A stretch of DNA of 35,501 bases from DASXAQ01 sp036406615 (GTDB lineage Bacteria > Actinomycetota > UBA4738), in contig DASXAQ010000045.1 in assembly GCA_036406615.1 (NCBI GenBank), forward strand, positions 1-35,501. Reading direction: 5' to 3'. Numbering within the stretch: the first letter of the stretch is position 1; each line of letters starts with the position of its first letter. Made by a program: the position numbers and the translations under genes. Below, one piece after another: positions 1 to 7,705 of the stretch. Under the pieces are notes generated by a model. The model did not search any database and had not been told where the DNA came from. It was given only the letters and a program-made list of their open reading frames with translations.

Positions 1-459
1 CGTCTGCTCGTGTCGGCGGCGGTGGGGGTGCTCGCCACCATCGGCCTGTGGGCGATCCACATGCCGTTCTGGCTGCTGCTCGGGATGGTGGTCGGCGTGG
101 CGAACCTGATCCCGATGTTCGGCTCCTGGATCGGCGCCATCCCCGTGGCGATGGTCTCGCTCGCCACCAAGCCGCCGTCCTTCCTGTTCGTGGTGCTGGT
201 GGTGGTCGTGCTGGCGCACGCCATCGACGGCTACATCCTGTCGCCGCTGGTGCTGAAGCAGACGACCGATCTGCATCCGGTCGTCACGTTGCTGGCCGTG
301 CTGATCGGCGCCGAGCTGCTGGGGTTCTGGGGCATCCTTGCCGCGATTCCGGTGGCGGGAATCATCCAGCTCGCGCTGCGCGAGTGGGTCGTCCCGCGTC
401 TAACCGGCCGCCCGCCGCCCAGCCAGGCGCGCGCCGCTGCGGCGGCCGAGGCCGGCTGA
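1..459 (+). CDS. AI-2E family transporter (PerM-like), C-terminal part
   Basis: The reading frame is open from base 1, so the N-terminus lies outside the window; the GTG at 10 is probably internal. The visible 152 residues are strongly hydrophobic, with about four membrane spans. They carry the GxxNLIPMFGSWIG-type segment and the 'LSPLVLKQTTDLHPVVTLLAVLIGA' type region (residues about 78-102) typical of the C-terminal half of AI-2E/PerM/UPF0118 transporters, then an Ala-rich cytoplasmic tail. The family exports small molecules or exchanges ions at the cytoplasmic membrane; the substrate cannot be told from sequence. Its TGA stop abuts the GTG of the next gene, suggesting co-transcription. Confidence 0.85.
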   Translation, partial: RLLVSAAVGVLATIGLWAIHMPFWLLLGMVVGVANLIPMFGSWIGAIPVAMVSLATKPPSFLFVVLVVVVLAHAIDGYILSPLVLKQTTDLHPVVTLLAVLIGAELLGFWGILAAIPVAGIIQLALREWVVPRLTGRPPPSQARAAAAAEAG

Positions 460-804
460 GTGTGCCGCGCGCTGCGCGTTCTGTGCGCGGCTCCCGATCG
501 CGAACGCCTGACCGTCCTCAAGTACGCCACGGTCTCGTCCACGTGGGAATTGGTCGGGGGCGCGATCGGGCTGGACCAGCTCGAGAGCCAGATCCGCGAA
601 TGGGCGCCGGACGTCGTCGTGTTGGACTCGGACCTGGGAACCGAGGGGGTGGAGCGGGCCAGGACGGCGCGACCGAACGTTCGGATCGTCGGGATCGGAT
701 CGGCCGACGGGGCCGACGGCGCCGACGGCCACGCGGACTCCATCGAGGAGGTTCGAAGCGCGGTGCTCGGCGTGCCCCCGCCGGGCGGTCCGGTTCGGAC
801 CTAG
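460..804 (+). CDS. Small receiver-like hypothetical protein
   Basis: A 114-aa protein starting with GTG directly after the TGA of the upstream transporter gene, so translation is probably coupled. The layout resembles a degenerate CheY-like receiver fold: a hydrophobic beta strand near the N-terminus (RALRVLCAA), a helix, then 'APDVVVLDSDL' at residues about 49-59, with an Asp where receivers are phosphorylated, and a later 'VRIVGIG' strand. The acidic pocket at the N-terminus and the conserved Thr/Lys of true receivers are not clear. A short Gly-Ala-Asp repeat (GADGADGHAD) follows, and no output domain is present. I call it hypothetical, possibly a stand-alone pseudo-receiver. Confidence 0.55.
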   Translation: MCRALRVLCAAPDRERLTVLKYATVSSTWELVGGAIGLDQLESQIREWAPDVVVLDSDLGTEGVERARTARPNVRIVGIGSADGADGADGHADSIEEVRSAVLGVPPPGGPVRT

Positions 805-848
805 GCGGCACTACTTCGAGCCGGACGCCAGGCGGGCGCGCCGTTCGG

Positions 849-1388
849 TTACGCCCAGGCGAAGCACGAAGGCCACGCTCCCGGTCCCTGCGAGGCGAAC
901 ACGCGCTCGGCGACCGCGATCTGGGCCGAGGACGAGTAGGGGAACGACCCCGTGCCGTCGAACGCGCCGCCGCCGTTGGCGAACCAGGTGCCGGGCGCGA
1001 ACTGCAGGCCGCCCCAGTACCCGTTGCCCGTGTTCAGGTGCCACCCGCCTCCGGACTCGCACGCGGCGATCGCGTCCCAGTCGGGGCGGCCGGACCACGA
1101 TCCGGCGGCGCCGCCCGTCGGGCCCGACAGCGGCGTCAGGCGGCGGACGCCGGGACGGCGTCGATGGTCGGCGATGTGCCGAAGTCGAACCGCGAGCGAG
1201 CCCTGGCGGGCCAGCCGGGATCGAAGCGCGCGCGGCGTCGCTCGCGCGGGCGCGAACGACCCGGGGGACCGGGGTGCGGCCGGCGCGCGATGCGCCGGGG
1301 GCGCTGCGAGCGCGACCGCCGGAATCGTGAGGCTTATGAGCGACACGGCGATGCCCAAACGGACCCCCCGTTTGTGTTTGATATCCAT
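849..1388 (-). CDS. rpf: Secreted resuscitation-promoting factor (Rpf) domain protein
   Basis: A 179-aa exported muralytic protein. Residues 1-28 form a signal peptide (basic MDIKHKRGVR, hydrophobic core, ALA cleavage site). Residues about 30-95 are a Pro/Arg/Ala-rich linker. Residues 101-179 are a complete Rpf/transglycosylase-like domain: WDAIAACESGGGW with catalytic Glu111, GGLQFAPGTW, and a C-terminal Cys175 that can pair with Cys110. Rpf proteins cleave peptidoglycan glycan strands and help dormant actinobacteria regrow. No LysM, G5 or DUF348 domain is attached, so it is a minimal Rpf. The ATG at 1388 was chosen because the signal peptide begins there, although its own ribosome site is weak; a much stronger one lies 77-86 bases upstream in another frame (see leader ORF). 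Confidence 0.85.
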   Translation of the reverse strand: MDIKHKRGVRLGIAVSLISLTIPAVALAAPPAHRAPAAPRSPGSFAPARATPRALRSRLARQGSLAVRLRHIADHRRRPGVRRLTPLSGPTGGAAGSWSGRPDWDAIAACESGGGWHLNTGNGYWGGLQFAPGTWFANGGGAFDGTGSFPYSSSAQIAVAERVFASQGPGAWPSCFAWA

Positions 1389-1459
1389 ATCAGCGGACCT
1401 ACCGGCGTCGGGCCTGGCGCAACGCCGAACCCGACGTCGCGTGCGACCCCCGCCGGCAT
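1334..1459 (-). CDS. Possible 41-aa leader ORF overlapping the rpf start
   Basis: ATG at 1459 (minus) follows the sequence AAGGAGGTGA with five bases between, a near-ideal ribosome binding site. The frame runs 41 codons to TAA at 1334 and overlaps the first 55 bases of rpf in a different frame. The predicted peptide (MPAGVARDVGFG...) resembles nothing I recognise. It could be a leader peptide whose translation opens the weak rpf start, or a sign that rpf really begins here and one base was gained or lost between 1459 and 1388. The strong ribosome site is directly visible; the function is inference. Confidence 0.35.
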   Translation of the reverse strand: MPAGVARDVGFGVAPGPTPVGPLIWISNTNGGSVWASPCRS

Positions 1460-1464
1460 TTCCC

Positions 1465-1474
1465 TCACCTCCTT
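1465..1474 (-). promoter_or_regulatory. Very strong Shine-Dalgarno in the rpf leader
   Basis: On the minus strand these ten bases read AAGGAGGTGA, a full complement of the usual 16S rRNA 3' end (UCACCUCCUU). The nearest start is ATG at 1459-1457, not the rpf ATG at 1388-1386, and no start codon in the rpf frame lies at suitable distance. Confidence 0.7.
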
Positions 1475-1637
1475 GTGAGTCGACGGCTGCTCGATCCCGG
1501 CCTAACCCGTCCCGAGGGCGCGCGCGTACGACAACGCGCGAGTTGAGTGATTGGGGGACGTGCGAGGAATGCCGGACGAGCCGGGCAAGGCTAGCGGATA
1601 TTCGAAGAAATGACATTCCGCCCAGAATGGAGACTGT

Positions 1638-1664
1638 GTTGCGTCTCTCTGTGAGCAGCGCAAC
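1638..1664. repeat. Inverted repeat just upstream of ispH
   Basis: GTTGCG (1638-1643) and CGCAAC (1659-1664) form a six-base-pair inverted repeat with a 15-base loop, ending three bases before the ispH ATG. It could be an RNA hairpin over the start region or a protein site. Short, so weak evidence. Confidence 0.3.
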
Positions 1665-1667
1665 CGC

Positions 1668-2621
1668 ATGTACCATGGCGCCGTGGCCGATCGAATCCTC
1701 CTGGCATGGCCCCGTGGCTACTGCGCAGGGGTCGAGCGCGCCGTCGACACCGTCGAGCGGGCCCTGGTACTGAACGGCCCGCCCGTCTACGTTCGCAAGC
1801 AGATCGTGCACAACGTGCACGTCGTGCGGGACCTCGAAGCCAAGGGGGCGGTGTTCGTCGACGACGAGTCCGACGTCCCCGCCGGGGCCACCGTGGTCCT
1901 GTCGGCGCACGGCGTGGCGCCCGAGGTCTACGAGCACGCTGCCGAGCGAAACCTGTCGGTGATCGACGCAACGTGCCCGCTCGTGACGAAGGTCCACCTG
2001 GAGGCGCAGCGCTTCGCCATGCAGGGGCTGACGATCCTGCTCATCGGGCACCGCGGGCACGAAGAGGTCGTGGGAACCACCGGCGAGGCGCCCGACCTGG
2101 TGCGGCTCGTGGGCTCGCCGGCCGAGGCCGAGACCGTCGCGGTCCCCGACCCCGACCGTGTCGCCTACCTGTCCCAGACCACCCTGTCCGTCGACGAGAC
2201 GAACGAGATCGTCGACGTGCTTCGGCGCCGCTTCCCCCACATCCAGGCCCCTCCGAGGGAGGACATCTGCTATGCCACCCAGAACCGCCAGGAGGCGGTG
2301 AAGGAGATGGCCCGGGAGGCCGACGTCATTCTGGTCATCGGTTCTGACAACTCGTCGAACTCACGCCGGCTGGTGGAGGTGTCGGTCGCCGTCGGCACGC
2401 CCGCCTACCTGATCGACGACGAACGCGACATCGATCCCGCGTGGCTGCGCGGAGCGCAGACCGTCGGCGTGACCGCTGGAGCGTCGGCGCCAGAGTCCCT
2501 CGTGCAGCGCGTCGTGCGGTACCTGGAGGCCAACGGCGCCGGCGAGATCCGGCACGTCGACACGGCCTCGGAGCACCTGAAGTTCTCTCTGCCCGTCCCG
2601 GTGCGGGCCGTCGCGACCTGA
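1668..2621 (+). CDS. ispH: 4-hydroxy-3-methylbut-2-enyl diphosphate reductase (IspH/LytB)
   Basis: 317-aa cytosolic iron-sulfur enzyme that makes the last step of the MEP pathway, reducing HMBPP to IPP and DMAPP. The three cluster cysteines are in their family contexts: Cys19 in PRGYCAGV, Cys103 in DATCPLV and Cys201 in DICYATQNRQ. Substrate-binding histidines appear in IVHNVHV (His48) and SAHGV (His81), the conserved Glu in GHRGHEEVVGT, and the SDNSSNS substrate loop at about residues 226-232. Length is normal. The start is either ATG 1668 or GTG 1683 (MADRILLAWP), in frame; no clear ribosome site decides. It is single and divergent from rpf, and converges with the PhoU-TrkA_C gene. Confidence 0.97.
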   Translation: MYHGAVADRILLAWPRGYCAGVERAVDTVERALVLNGPPVYVRKQIVHNVHVVRDLEAKGAVFVDDESDVPAGATVVLSAHGVAPEVYEHAAERNLSVIDATCPLVTKVHLEAQRFAMQGLTILLIGHRGHEEVVGTTGEAPDLVRLVGSPAEAETVAVPDPDRVAYLSQTTLSVDETNEIVDVLRRRFPHIQAPPREDICYATQNRQEAVKEMAREADVILVIGSDNSSNSRRLVEVSVAVGTPAYLIDDERDIDPAWLRGAQTVGVTAGASAPESLVQRVVRYLEANGAGEIRHVDTASEHLKFSLPVPVRAVAT

Positions 2622-2649
2622 GCGATCCGGGCGGACCGCGCCGAGAGCC

Positions 2650-3852
2650 TTACGCGGGTTCGACCGCGGGGGCCGGCGCGCGGAACAGCGCATCCAGCTC
2701 GGCGGCACCTTCTTCGGGTCCCAGGGAGATGACACGGTCGCCGGCCTGCAGCTCGAACCGCGGCCGGGGTCGGTAGATCCAGCGGCGTCCGCGCTGCACC
2801 GCCAACACGAACATCCCCGTCTCCGTTTCGATCTGCAGCTCCTTGAGCGACCGTCCCGCCGCCGGCGACCCCTGCTCGACCATCGTCTCGGTCGCCACCT
2901 CATCGGTCTCCTCCAGGGCCATCTGGATGACGGGATGCAGCGGCTCGCCGTGTTCGATGGGCCATGTCATGTCGCGCGCCGCGTCGAAGATGACCTCCGA
3001 CGCGTAGCCCAGACGCAGGAGGCCCCGGAGCTCGTCGCTCTTGCGCGCCTCCGGCGCGGCCTTCAGCACCCACGACTCGAGCTCGTCGTGCAGGATGTCG
3101 GACCGGGCCTCGAGCGCACCTACCTCCGCGGCCAGCGCCCGGTCCTTGAACAGCAGCGCCGAGTAGGCGAGCCCCACGGCAACCTCCGCGGAGTTCTTCA
3201 TCTCGACGAGGATGTCGACCGCGCGGTCCAGCTCGGTCAGCGGCGGGCCCTCCGACTCGGGCGGTTCGGGGAGCGGCGGCGCGCCGACGATCTCGCGCAG
3301 GGGGTTCGTCCCGTCCTCCGGCCCGTGGTACAGGAGCACGTCACCGCCGGCCAGCACCGTGTCCGCGTCCGGGTCGAACTCCCAGTCGGCGCCATGGCGG
3401 ATCGCCATGAGCCACATGCCGGTCTCGCTCGGCAGCAGCAGGTCGCGCAGCGATCGGCCGACGCACGGGGCGTCGTCGCGCACGCGGACGCGTCCGATGA
3501 TCTCGTCGGCGTGGCGCAGGTCGGCGCGAAGCTCGCTCGGGATGCCGAGCTTGGCCTGGATGACCCTCGCGATGTCCGAGGCGGCTTCGCCGATGCGCTC
3601 GATCGCCGCGGCGATGTACAGCACGTCGCCCATCTGCTCGGCGTCCTCCGGGGAGCGCGCGGCGAGCATGGAGATCTGGCGCAGCCGGCGCAGGTAGGAG
3701 CTCATGCGCTCCTCCAGGTCGTCGACCTCTTCGGCGAGATCGTCGTCGTTCAAGAACACGGCCGCGTAGGCCAGGTCCACCATGAGCTCCGAGGCGTCCT
3801 TGGCCTCGACCAGCAGATCCTTGACGTTTCTCGGTTGGTCGTCGTCAGACAT
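2650..3852 (-). CDS. Soluble protein with two PhoU-TrkA_C repeats
   Basis: 400-aa cytosolic protein built as an internal duplication. A PhoU-like helical bundle (about residues 10-100) and a TrkA_C/RCK_C domain (about 115-190) are followed by a second PhoU-like bundle (about 208-300) and a second TrkA_C domain (about 310-390). Matching motifs mark both halves: VGRSLRDLLLPSETGMWLMAIRHG and AGRSLKELQIETETGMFVLAVQRG type segments. TrkA_C domains bind small ligands and gate cation channels or transporters. The ATG overlaps the stop of the upstream MgtE-type gene by eight bases (ATGTCTGA), so the two are made together and this is probably its regulatory subunit. The ligand is unknown. Confidence 0.8.
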   Translation of the reverse strand: MSDDDQPRNVKDLLVEAKDASELMVDLAYAAVFLNDDDLAEEVDDLEERMSSYLRRLRQISMLAARSPEDAEQMGDVLYIAAAIERIGEAASDIARVIQAKLGIPSELRADLRHADEIIGRVRVRDDAPCVGRSLRDLLLPSETGMWLMAIRHGADWEFDPDADTVLAGGDVLLYHGPEDGTNPLREIVGAPPLPEPPESEGPPLTELDRAVDILVEMKNSAEVAVGLAYSALLFKDRALAAEVGALEARSDILHDELESWVLKAAPEARKSDELRGLLRLGYASEVIFDAARDMTWPIEHGEPLHPVIQMALEETDEVATETMVEQGSPAAGRSLKELQIETETGMFVLAVQRGRRWIYRPRPRFELQAGDRVISLGPEEGAAELDALFRAPAPAVEPA

Positions 3853-5083
3853 GTGTTGTCACCCCAAATACTGCCAGAACGAACAGGAACGAGAGCGCGC
3901 CGGCCAGGTCCATCACGCTCGTGATGATCGGGACGGACTGGTTGTCCGGATCCAGCCCGAACCGGTACGACACGATGGCGACGTAGTAGCTGAAGATCAG
4001 GTCGACCGCCAACGCGATGACGCCGGCGAGCAGCGTGGCGCCGATCATGATGCCGGGACCCGGCGACGGGCCCGCGAGCAGGCTGTAGCCGTAGCCGAGC
4101 GATCCGACGAGCACGAACGCCACCAGGCCGAACCCGACCACCAGCGACGCGTCCAGCCACGCCGGGCCCTCGGGCCGGCCGCGGGGCGTGATGACGCCCA
4201 GGTGCAGCTTCGACGACAGACGCGAGGAGAGGATTCCGCCGAGCGCACCGAGGTCCGAGACCAGCGGCGCGATGATCGCGATCAGCGCGGGGTACCTGGC
4301 GAGCGAAGCGAGCTTCGGCTCGACGGCCGTTCCGGCCAGGATGTCGAGCATCGGGGTCAGCAGGATGACACCGGTCATCTCCAGGATGATCCGCCGTGCG
4401 ATCGGAAGGTCGGTCAGGATGCCGCGCACGGCGGCGAACAGGCAGACGACGATGCAGATGCCCGCGACGACGGCGTTCAGCGCCTGGTTGTGCACCAGGT
4501 AGGTGGCCAGGTACAGCGTCGGCACCGTGACCATGTCGCCGGCGGCCGTCACCAACGGGGTCGACACGGTGTCGAGGTCGTAGCCGCGACGGTAGGCCAC
4601 CTGCGACAGGCCCACCGTGAGCCCCAGGATGACCGCCGAACCCAGCACACCGCCGACCACCGAGATCGTCACGAAGTCCAGGAACGAGATCGACTGCAGG
4701 CCGAACACCGCGGCGGATACGCGGGCGAGCGCAGCAAGGTACAGCGACGAGGAGAAGGTGGTGACGATGCCCGTGTACACGTTCTGGTACAGCACCCCGG
4801 TGCGTCGCCAGTTGCTCTCGAACAGACCAGCCGCGTTGGTCGTGCCGAGCCGGGCGCCGATCGCGCCGAAGATCGTGCCGCGCATGCCCGTGGCGGCCGG
4901 AAGCAGGATGTACAGGCTCGGGAGCAGAGCCAGGGTCTTGTGGATCGAGGCGGTGGTGATACCGGCGACGAGCGCCGCGGCCGTGCTTACCAGCAGTGCG
5001 ACGAAGCCATGGCGAAGCGTGCGCTGCTCGGAGCGCCAGTAGTCGACCATCCGCCGTGCGCGGCGCCGGGGTGCGAAGGCCAT
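3845..5083 (-). CDS. MgtE/SLC41-type divalent cation transporter, membrane part only
   Basis: 412-aa integral membrane protein with about ten spans, made of two MgtE-like (SLC41) membrane domains, the first about residues 50-200, the second about 235-400. Family-type segments include LPAATGMRGTIFGAIGARLGT, and the second-half counterpart APLVSDLGALGGILSSRLSSKLHLG (about residues 285-309). Bacterial MgtE proteins import Mg2+ as dimers with one membrane domain and N-terminal MgtE_N and CBS regulatory domains; here the duplication is internal and those domains are absent. The regulatory part may be supplied by the overlapping PhoU-TrkA_C gene. Start taken at ATG 5083 (MAFAPRRRARR); ATG 5050 (MVDYWRSE) is also possible. 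A promoter with a palindrome lies at 5172-5200. Confidence 0.8.
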   Translation of the reverse strand: MAFAPRRRARRMVDYWRSEQRTLRHGFVALLVSTAAALVAGITTASIHKTLALLPSLYILLPAATGMRGTIFGAIGARLGTTNAAGLFESNWRRTGVLYQNVYTGIVTTFSSSLYLAALARVSAAVFGLQSISFLDFVTISVVGGVLGSAVILGLTVGLSQVAYRRGYDLDTVSTPLVTAAGDMVTVPTLYLATYLVHNQALNAVVAGICIVVCLFAAVRGILTDLPIARRIILEMTGVILLTPMLDILAGTAVEPKLASLARYPALIAIIAPLVSDLGALGGILSSRLSSKLHLGVITPRGRPEGPAWLDASLVVGFGLVAFVLVGSLGYGYSLLAGPSPGPGIMIGATLLAGVIALAVDLIFSYYVAIVSYRFGLDPDNQSVPIITSVMDLAGALSFLFVLAVFGVTTHV

Positions 5084-5171
5084 AACGGCACGCCCATCAG
5101 CTGCTCGCTTCCTTGCAAGGTCTGCCTCCGTCGTGGCCGCCGGCCGGGATCCCGGGCCCGCGGCCCGAGCG

Positions 5172-5200
5172 AGTATGCCCCGCGGGCATCCCGCCCGCAA
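5172..5200 (-). promoter_or_regulatory. Promoter of the MgtE-type operon with embedded palindrome
   Basis: Minus strand: -35 TTGCGG (5200-5195), 17-base spacer, -10 CATACT (5177-5172), giving an expected start near 5165 and an 80-base leader. A perfect inverted repeat, ATGCCC-CGC-GGGCAT (5175-5189 on the plus strand), covers most of the spacer and enters the -10, the usual place for a repressor site. The rest of 5083-5396 holds only a GC-rich potential hairpin (about 5135-5165) and the divergent promoter at 5277-5305. Confidence 0.55.
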
Positions 5201-5276
5201 CCATCGACGGCCTCTGCCTGCGGTTTCACCGTCGTTCCGGCGCATGCGGGCTCAACGGTTTGGACCTTTTGCGATC

Positions 5277-5305
5277 TTGCGCAGGCTCAGGCCAGTGGCT
5301 AGGTT
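5277..5305 (+). promoter_or_regulatory. Promoter of the first polyamine-type ABC operon
   Basis: -35 TTGCGC (5277-5282), 17-base spacer, -10 TAGGTT (5300-5305). Transcription would start near 5312, leaving an 84-base leader before the ATG at 5396. Confidence 0.5.
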
Positions 5306-5395
5306 CAGGTGGCCTTCTTCGGGGGGGAACGCCAGTCGCGCGGAAGGAGCGCCTTGGCTCGGCCCAGCACGCACGCGACCGCCGAGGAGGAGGGC

Positions 5396-6475
5396 ATGCC
5401 CGCCTCCTCTTCCTCTGCCGTCGCGGCAGTTCGGATCTCAGGTGTGCAGAAGCGCTACGGCAAGGTCGACGCCGTCGCGGGAGTGGACCTGGACATCGCG
5501 GAGGGCGAGTTCTTCACGATGCTCGGTCCGTCGGGGTCCGGCAAGACCACGCTCCTGCGCCTGATCGCCGGGTTCGAGCGCCCCGACGCCGGGCGAATCG
5601 AGCTTCGCGGTCGCGACGTGACCCGGTTGCCGCCGTACTCGCGCGATGTGAACACCGTCTTCCAGGACTACGCGCTGTTCCCGCACATGTCGGTCGCGGA
5701 GAACGTCGAATACGGCCTGCGGATCAAGCGCGTCGACCGCGCGGAGCGCCGTCGCAAGGTCGACCACGCGCTGGAGATGGTTCGGCTGGCGGGAATGGGA
5801 GGCCGCAAGCCCCAGCAGCTGTCCGGCGGGCAGCGCCAGCGCGTGGCTCTGGCTCGTGCGATCGTGAACGAGCCGGAGGTGCTGCTGCTGGACGAGCCGC
5901 TCGGCGCCCTCGATCTGAAGCTGCGTCAGGAGCTGCAGATCTTCCTGAAGCGGATCCAGCGCGAGGTCGGTATCACGTTCCTGTACGTGACCCACGACCA
6001 GGAGGAGGCGCTCACGATGAGCGACCGCCTGGCCGTGATGAACCAGGGGCGCATCGAACAGATCGGCGCGCCGTTCGACGTGTACGAGCATCCGGCTACG
6101 GCGTTCGTCGCCGGGTTCATCGGCGTCTCGAACCTGCTGGAGCGAGATGGCCTCAGCTTCACGATCCGCCCGGAGAAGATCCGGATCCTGGAAGATGGCG
6201 AACCGACCCCGCCGGACGTCGACTCCGAGCGCGGACGCGTGCACGACGTGGTCTACCTGGGCCCGGTGACCCGTTTCATCGTCGAGCTCGAGGCGGGAGG
6301 CAGCCTGGTGGTCGTTCGGCAGAACCTGGCCACGACCGCCGAGACGCTGGAGATGCGAGGCCGAGACGTCCGGCTGGCCTGGAGGCCGCGTGACACGTTC
6401 GAGGTCCAGCGGCAGACGGACGCCGCGACGCTTGATTCCATCGCGAACGAAGGGGAGAGGAAGGAAGGGACATGA
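5396..6475 (+). CDS. potA: Spermidine/putrescine-type ABC transporter ATPase (PotA), copy 1
   Basis: 359-aa ATPase subunit of a type I importer. Walker A GPSGSGKT (44-51), Q-loop Gln90 in NTVFQDYALFPH, signature LSGGQ (142-146), Walker B LLLDEP (163-168), D-loop ALDLKLR, H-loop His200 in YVTHDQEEA. 'VAGFIGVSNLLE' and an IRPEKI segment open the C-terminal TOBE domain typical of PotA/FbpC/MalK-like proteins. The ATG at 5396 follows GGAGGAGGG; an in-frame ATG at 5309 would add 29 unconserved residues. Its TGA overlaps the ATG of the lipoprotein gene (ATGA). The family couples ATP hydrolysis to amine uptake; exact substrate unproven. It is closely similar to the second copy at 18709. Confidence 0.92.
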   Translation: MPASSSSAVAAVRISGVQKRYGKVDAVAGVDLDIAEGEFFTMLGPSGSGKTTLLRLIAGFERPDAGRIELRGRDVTRLPPYSRDVNTVFQDYALFPHMSVAENVEYGLRIKRVDRAERRRKVDHALEMVRLAGMGGRKPQQLSGGQRQRVALARAIVNEPEVLLLDEPLGALDLKLRQELQIFLKRIQREVGITFLYVTHDQEEALTMSDRLAVMNQGRIEQIGAPFDVYEHPATAFVAGFIGVSNLLERDGLSFTIRPEKIRILEDGEPTPPDVDSERGRVHDVVYLGPVTRFIVELEAGGSLVVVRQNLATTAETLEMRGRDVRLAWRPRDTFEVQRQTDAATLDSIANEGERKEGT

Positions 6476-7698
6476 GGGAGCGCAACCGTTTCCATCGGTT
6501 GACCGTGACCGGCGCCGTCGCGGCGTCGATCGCGTTCGTCGCCGCGGCGTGCGGCGGCTCGTCGGGGTCGTCGTCGACCGGCGGCTCCAGCCCGTCCGCG
6601 GCCGGCGGGCTGGGACAGCCGCCGACGGCGACGATGGCCCCGCCGACCTCGGTCGGCGCCGGCGAGGGCCAGCTCAACATCGTGGCGTGGGAGGGCTACG
6701 CCCAGCCGCAGTGGGTGAGGCCGTTCGAGCAGCAGACCGGTTGCCAGGTCAATGCCAAGTACGCCGGTTCCTCCAATGAGATGGTCTCGCTGATGTCGAA
6801 CGGCGGAGGCGGCCAGTACGACCTGGTGTCGGCGTCGGGCGACGCGGACCTTCGCCTGATCTACGGCGGCGACGTCCGCCCGGTGAACGTCAACCTGATC
6901 CCGTCCTGGAACGACTTCCTGGACTTCATGAAGTCCCCGGCGTGGAACACCATCAACGGCGTCCACTACGGCGTGTCGTACGAGTTCGGGCCGAACACGC
7001 TGATCTACAGCACGAAGACGTTTAGCTCACCGCCGACCTCGTGGGCCGTCATCTACGACCCCACGTACTCGGGTCAGGTCACGGTGCCGAACAACCCGAT
7101 CCAGATCGCCGATGCGGCGCTGTACCTGTCCAAGAAGACCCCGAGCCTGGGGATCACCGACCCGTACGAGCTGACGCAGCCGCAGTTCGACGCGACGGTC
7201 AACCTGCTGAAGCAGCAGCGGCCCCTGATCAAGAAGTACTGGGACCTTGCCTCGCAGGAGATCTCGCTGTTCAAGAACGGCGACGTGACGGTGGGCGCCG
7301 GCTGGTCCTATCAGACGAACACGCTGAAGGCCGACGGCGCGCCGATCGACGAGACCGTGCCCCAGGAGGGGGCCACCGGATGGGCCGACACGTGGATGAT
7401 GGCGACCAAGGCCCCGCACCCCAACTGCGCGTACAAGTGGATGCAGTGGGTGACGACCCCAACGGTGCAGGCGCAACAGGCGCTGTACTTCGGCGAGGCC
7501 CCCGCCAACAGCCAGGCGTGCGCGGAGATGGACAAGATGCAGAAGGGCGGCTGTGCGGAGTGGCACGCCGACAACCCCGAGGCGTACTTCCAGTCGATCT
7601 CGTTCTGGAAGACGCCGCTGGCCACGTGCGACAACGGCAAGAACGAGTGCGTGCCGTACCAGGACTGGGTGAACGCCTGGACGCAGGTCACGTCCTGA
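6472..7698 (+). CDS. potD: Polyamine-type substrate-binding lipoprotein (PotD-like), copy 1
   Basis: 408-aa extracytoplasmic binding protein. A basic N-terminus and hydrophobic core end in a lipobox (VAAAC, lipid-carrying Cys27), then a Gly/Ser-rich linker. The mature part begins 'GQLNIVAWEGYAQPQWVRPFEQQTG', the PotD/PotF opening strand-helix pattern, and contains the 'YDLVSASGDADLRLIYGG' and 'VTVGAGWSYQTN' regions of this family. Several cysteines cluster near the C-terminus (about residues 345-395), unusual and possibly disulfide-bonded. It overlaps potA by four bases and is followed by the two permeases. Amine binding is inferred from family; the ligand could also be GABA or another small amine. 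Confidence 0.88.
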   Translation: MRERNRFHRLTVTGAVAASIAFVAAACGGSSGSSSTGGSSPSAAGGLGQPPTATMAPPTSVGAGEGQLNIVAWEGYAQPQWVRPFEQQTGCQVNAKYAGSSNEMVSLMSNGGGGQYDLVSASGDADLRLIYGGDVRPVNVNLIPSWNDFLDFMKSPAWNTINGVHYGVSYEFGPNTLIYSTKTFSSPPTSWAVIYDPTYSGQVTVPNNPIQIADAALYLSKKTPSLGITDPYELTQPQFDATVNLLKQQRPLIKKYWDLASQEISLFKNGDVTVGAGWSYQTNTLKADGAPIDETVPQEGATGWADTWMMATKAPHPNCAYKWMQWVTTPTVQAQQALYFGEAPANSQACAEMDKMQKGGCAEWHADNPEAYFQSISFWKTPLATCDNGKNECVPYQDWVNAWTQVTS

Positions 7699-7705
7699 TC
7701 GGGCC

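Noticed and set aside
1388..1660. c-di-AMP (ydaO-type) riboswitch upstream of rpf
   Set aside because: Such riboswitches are known before actinobacterial rpf genes, and the leader is long, but I could not align the conserved core elements on the minus strand.
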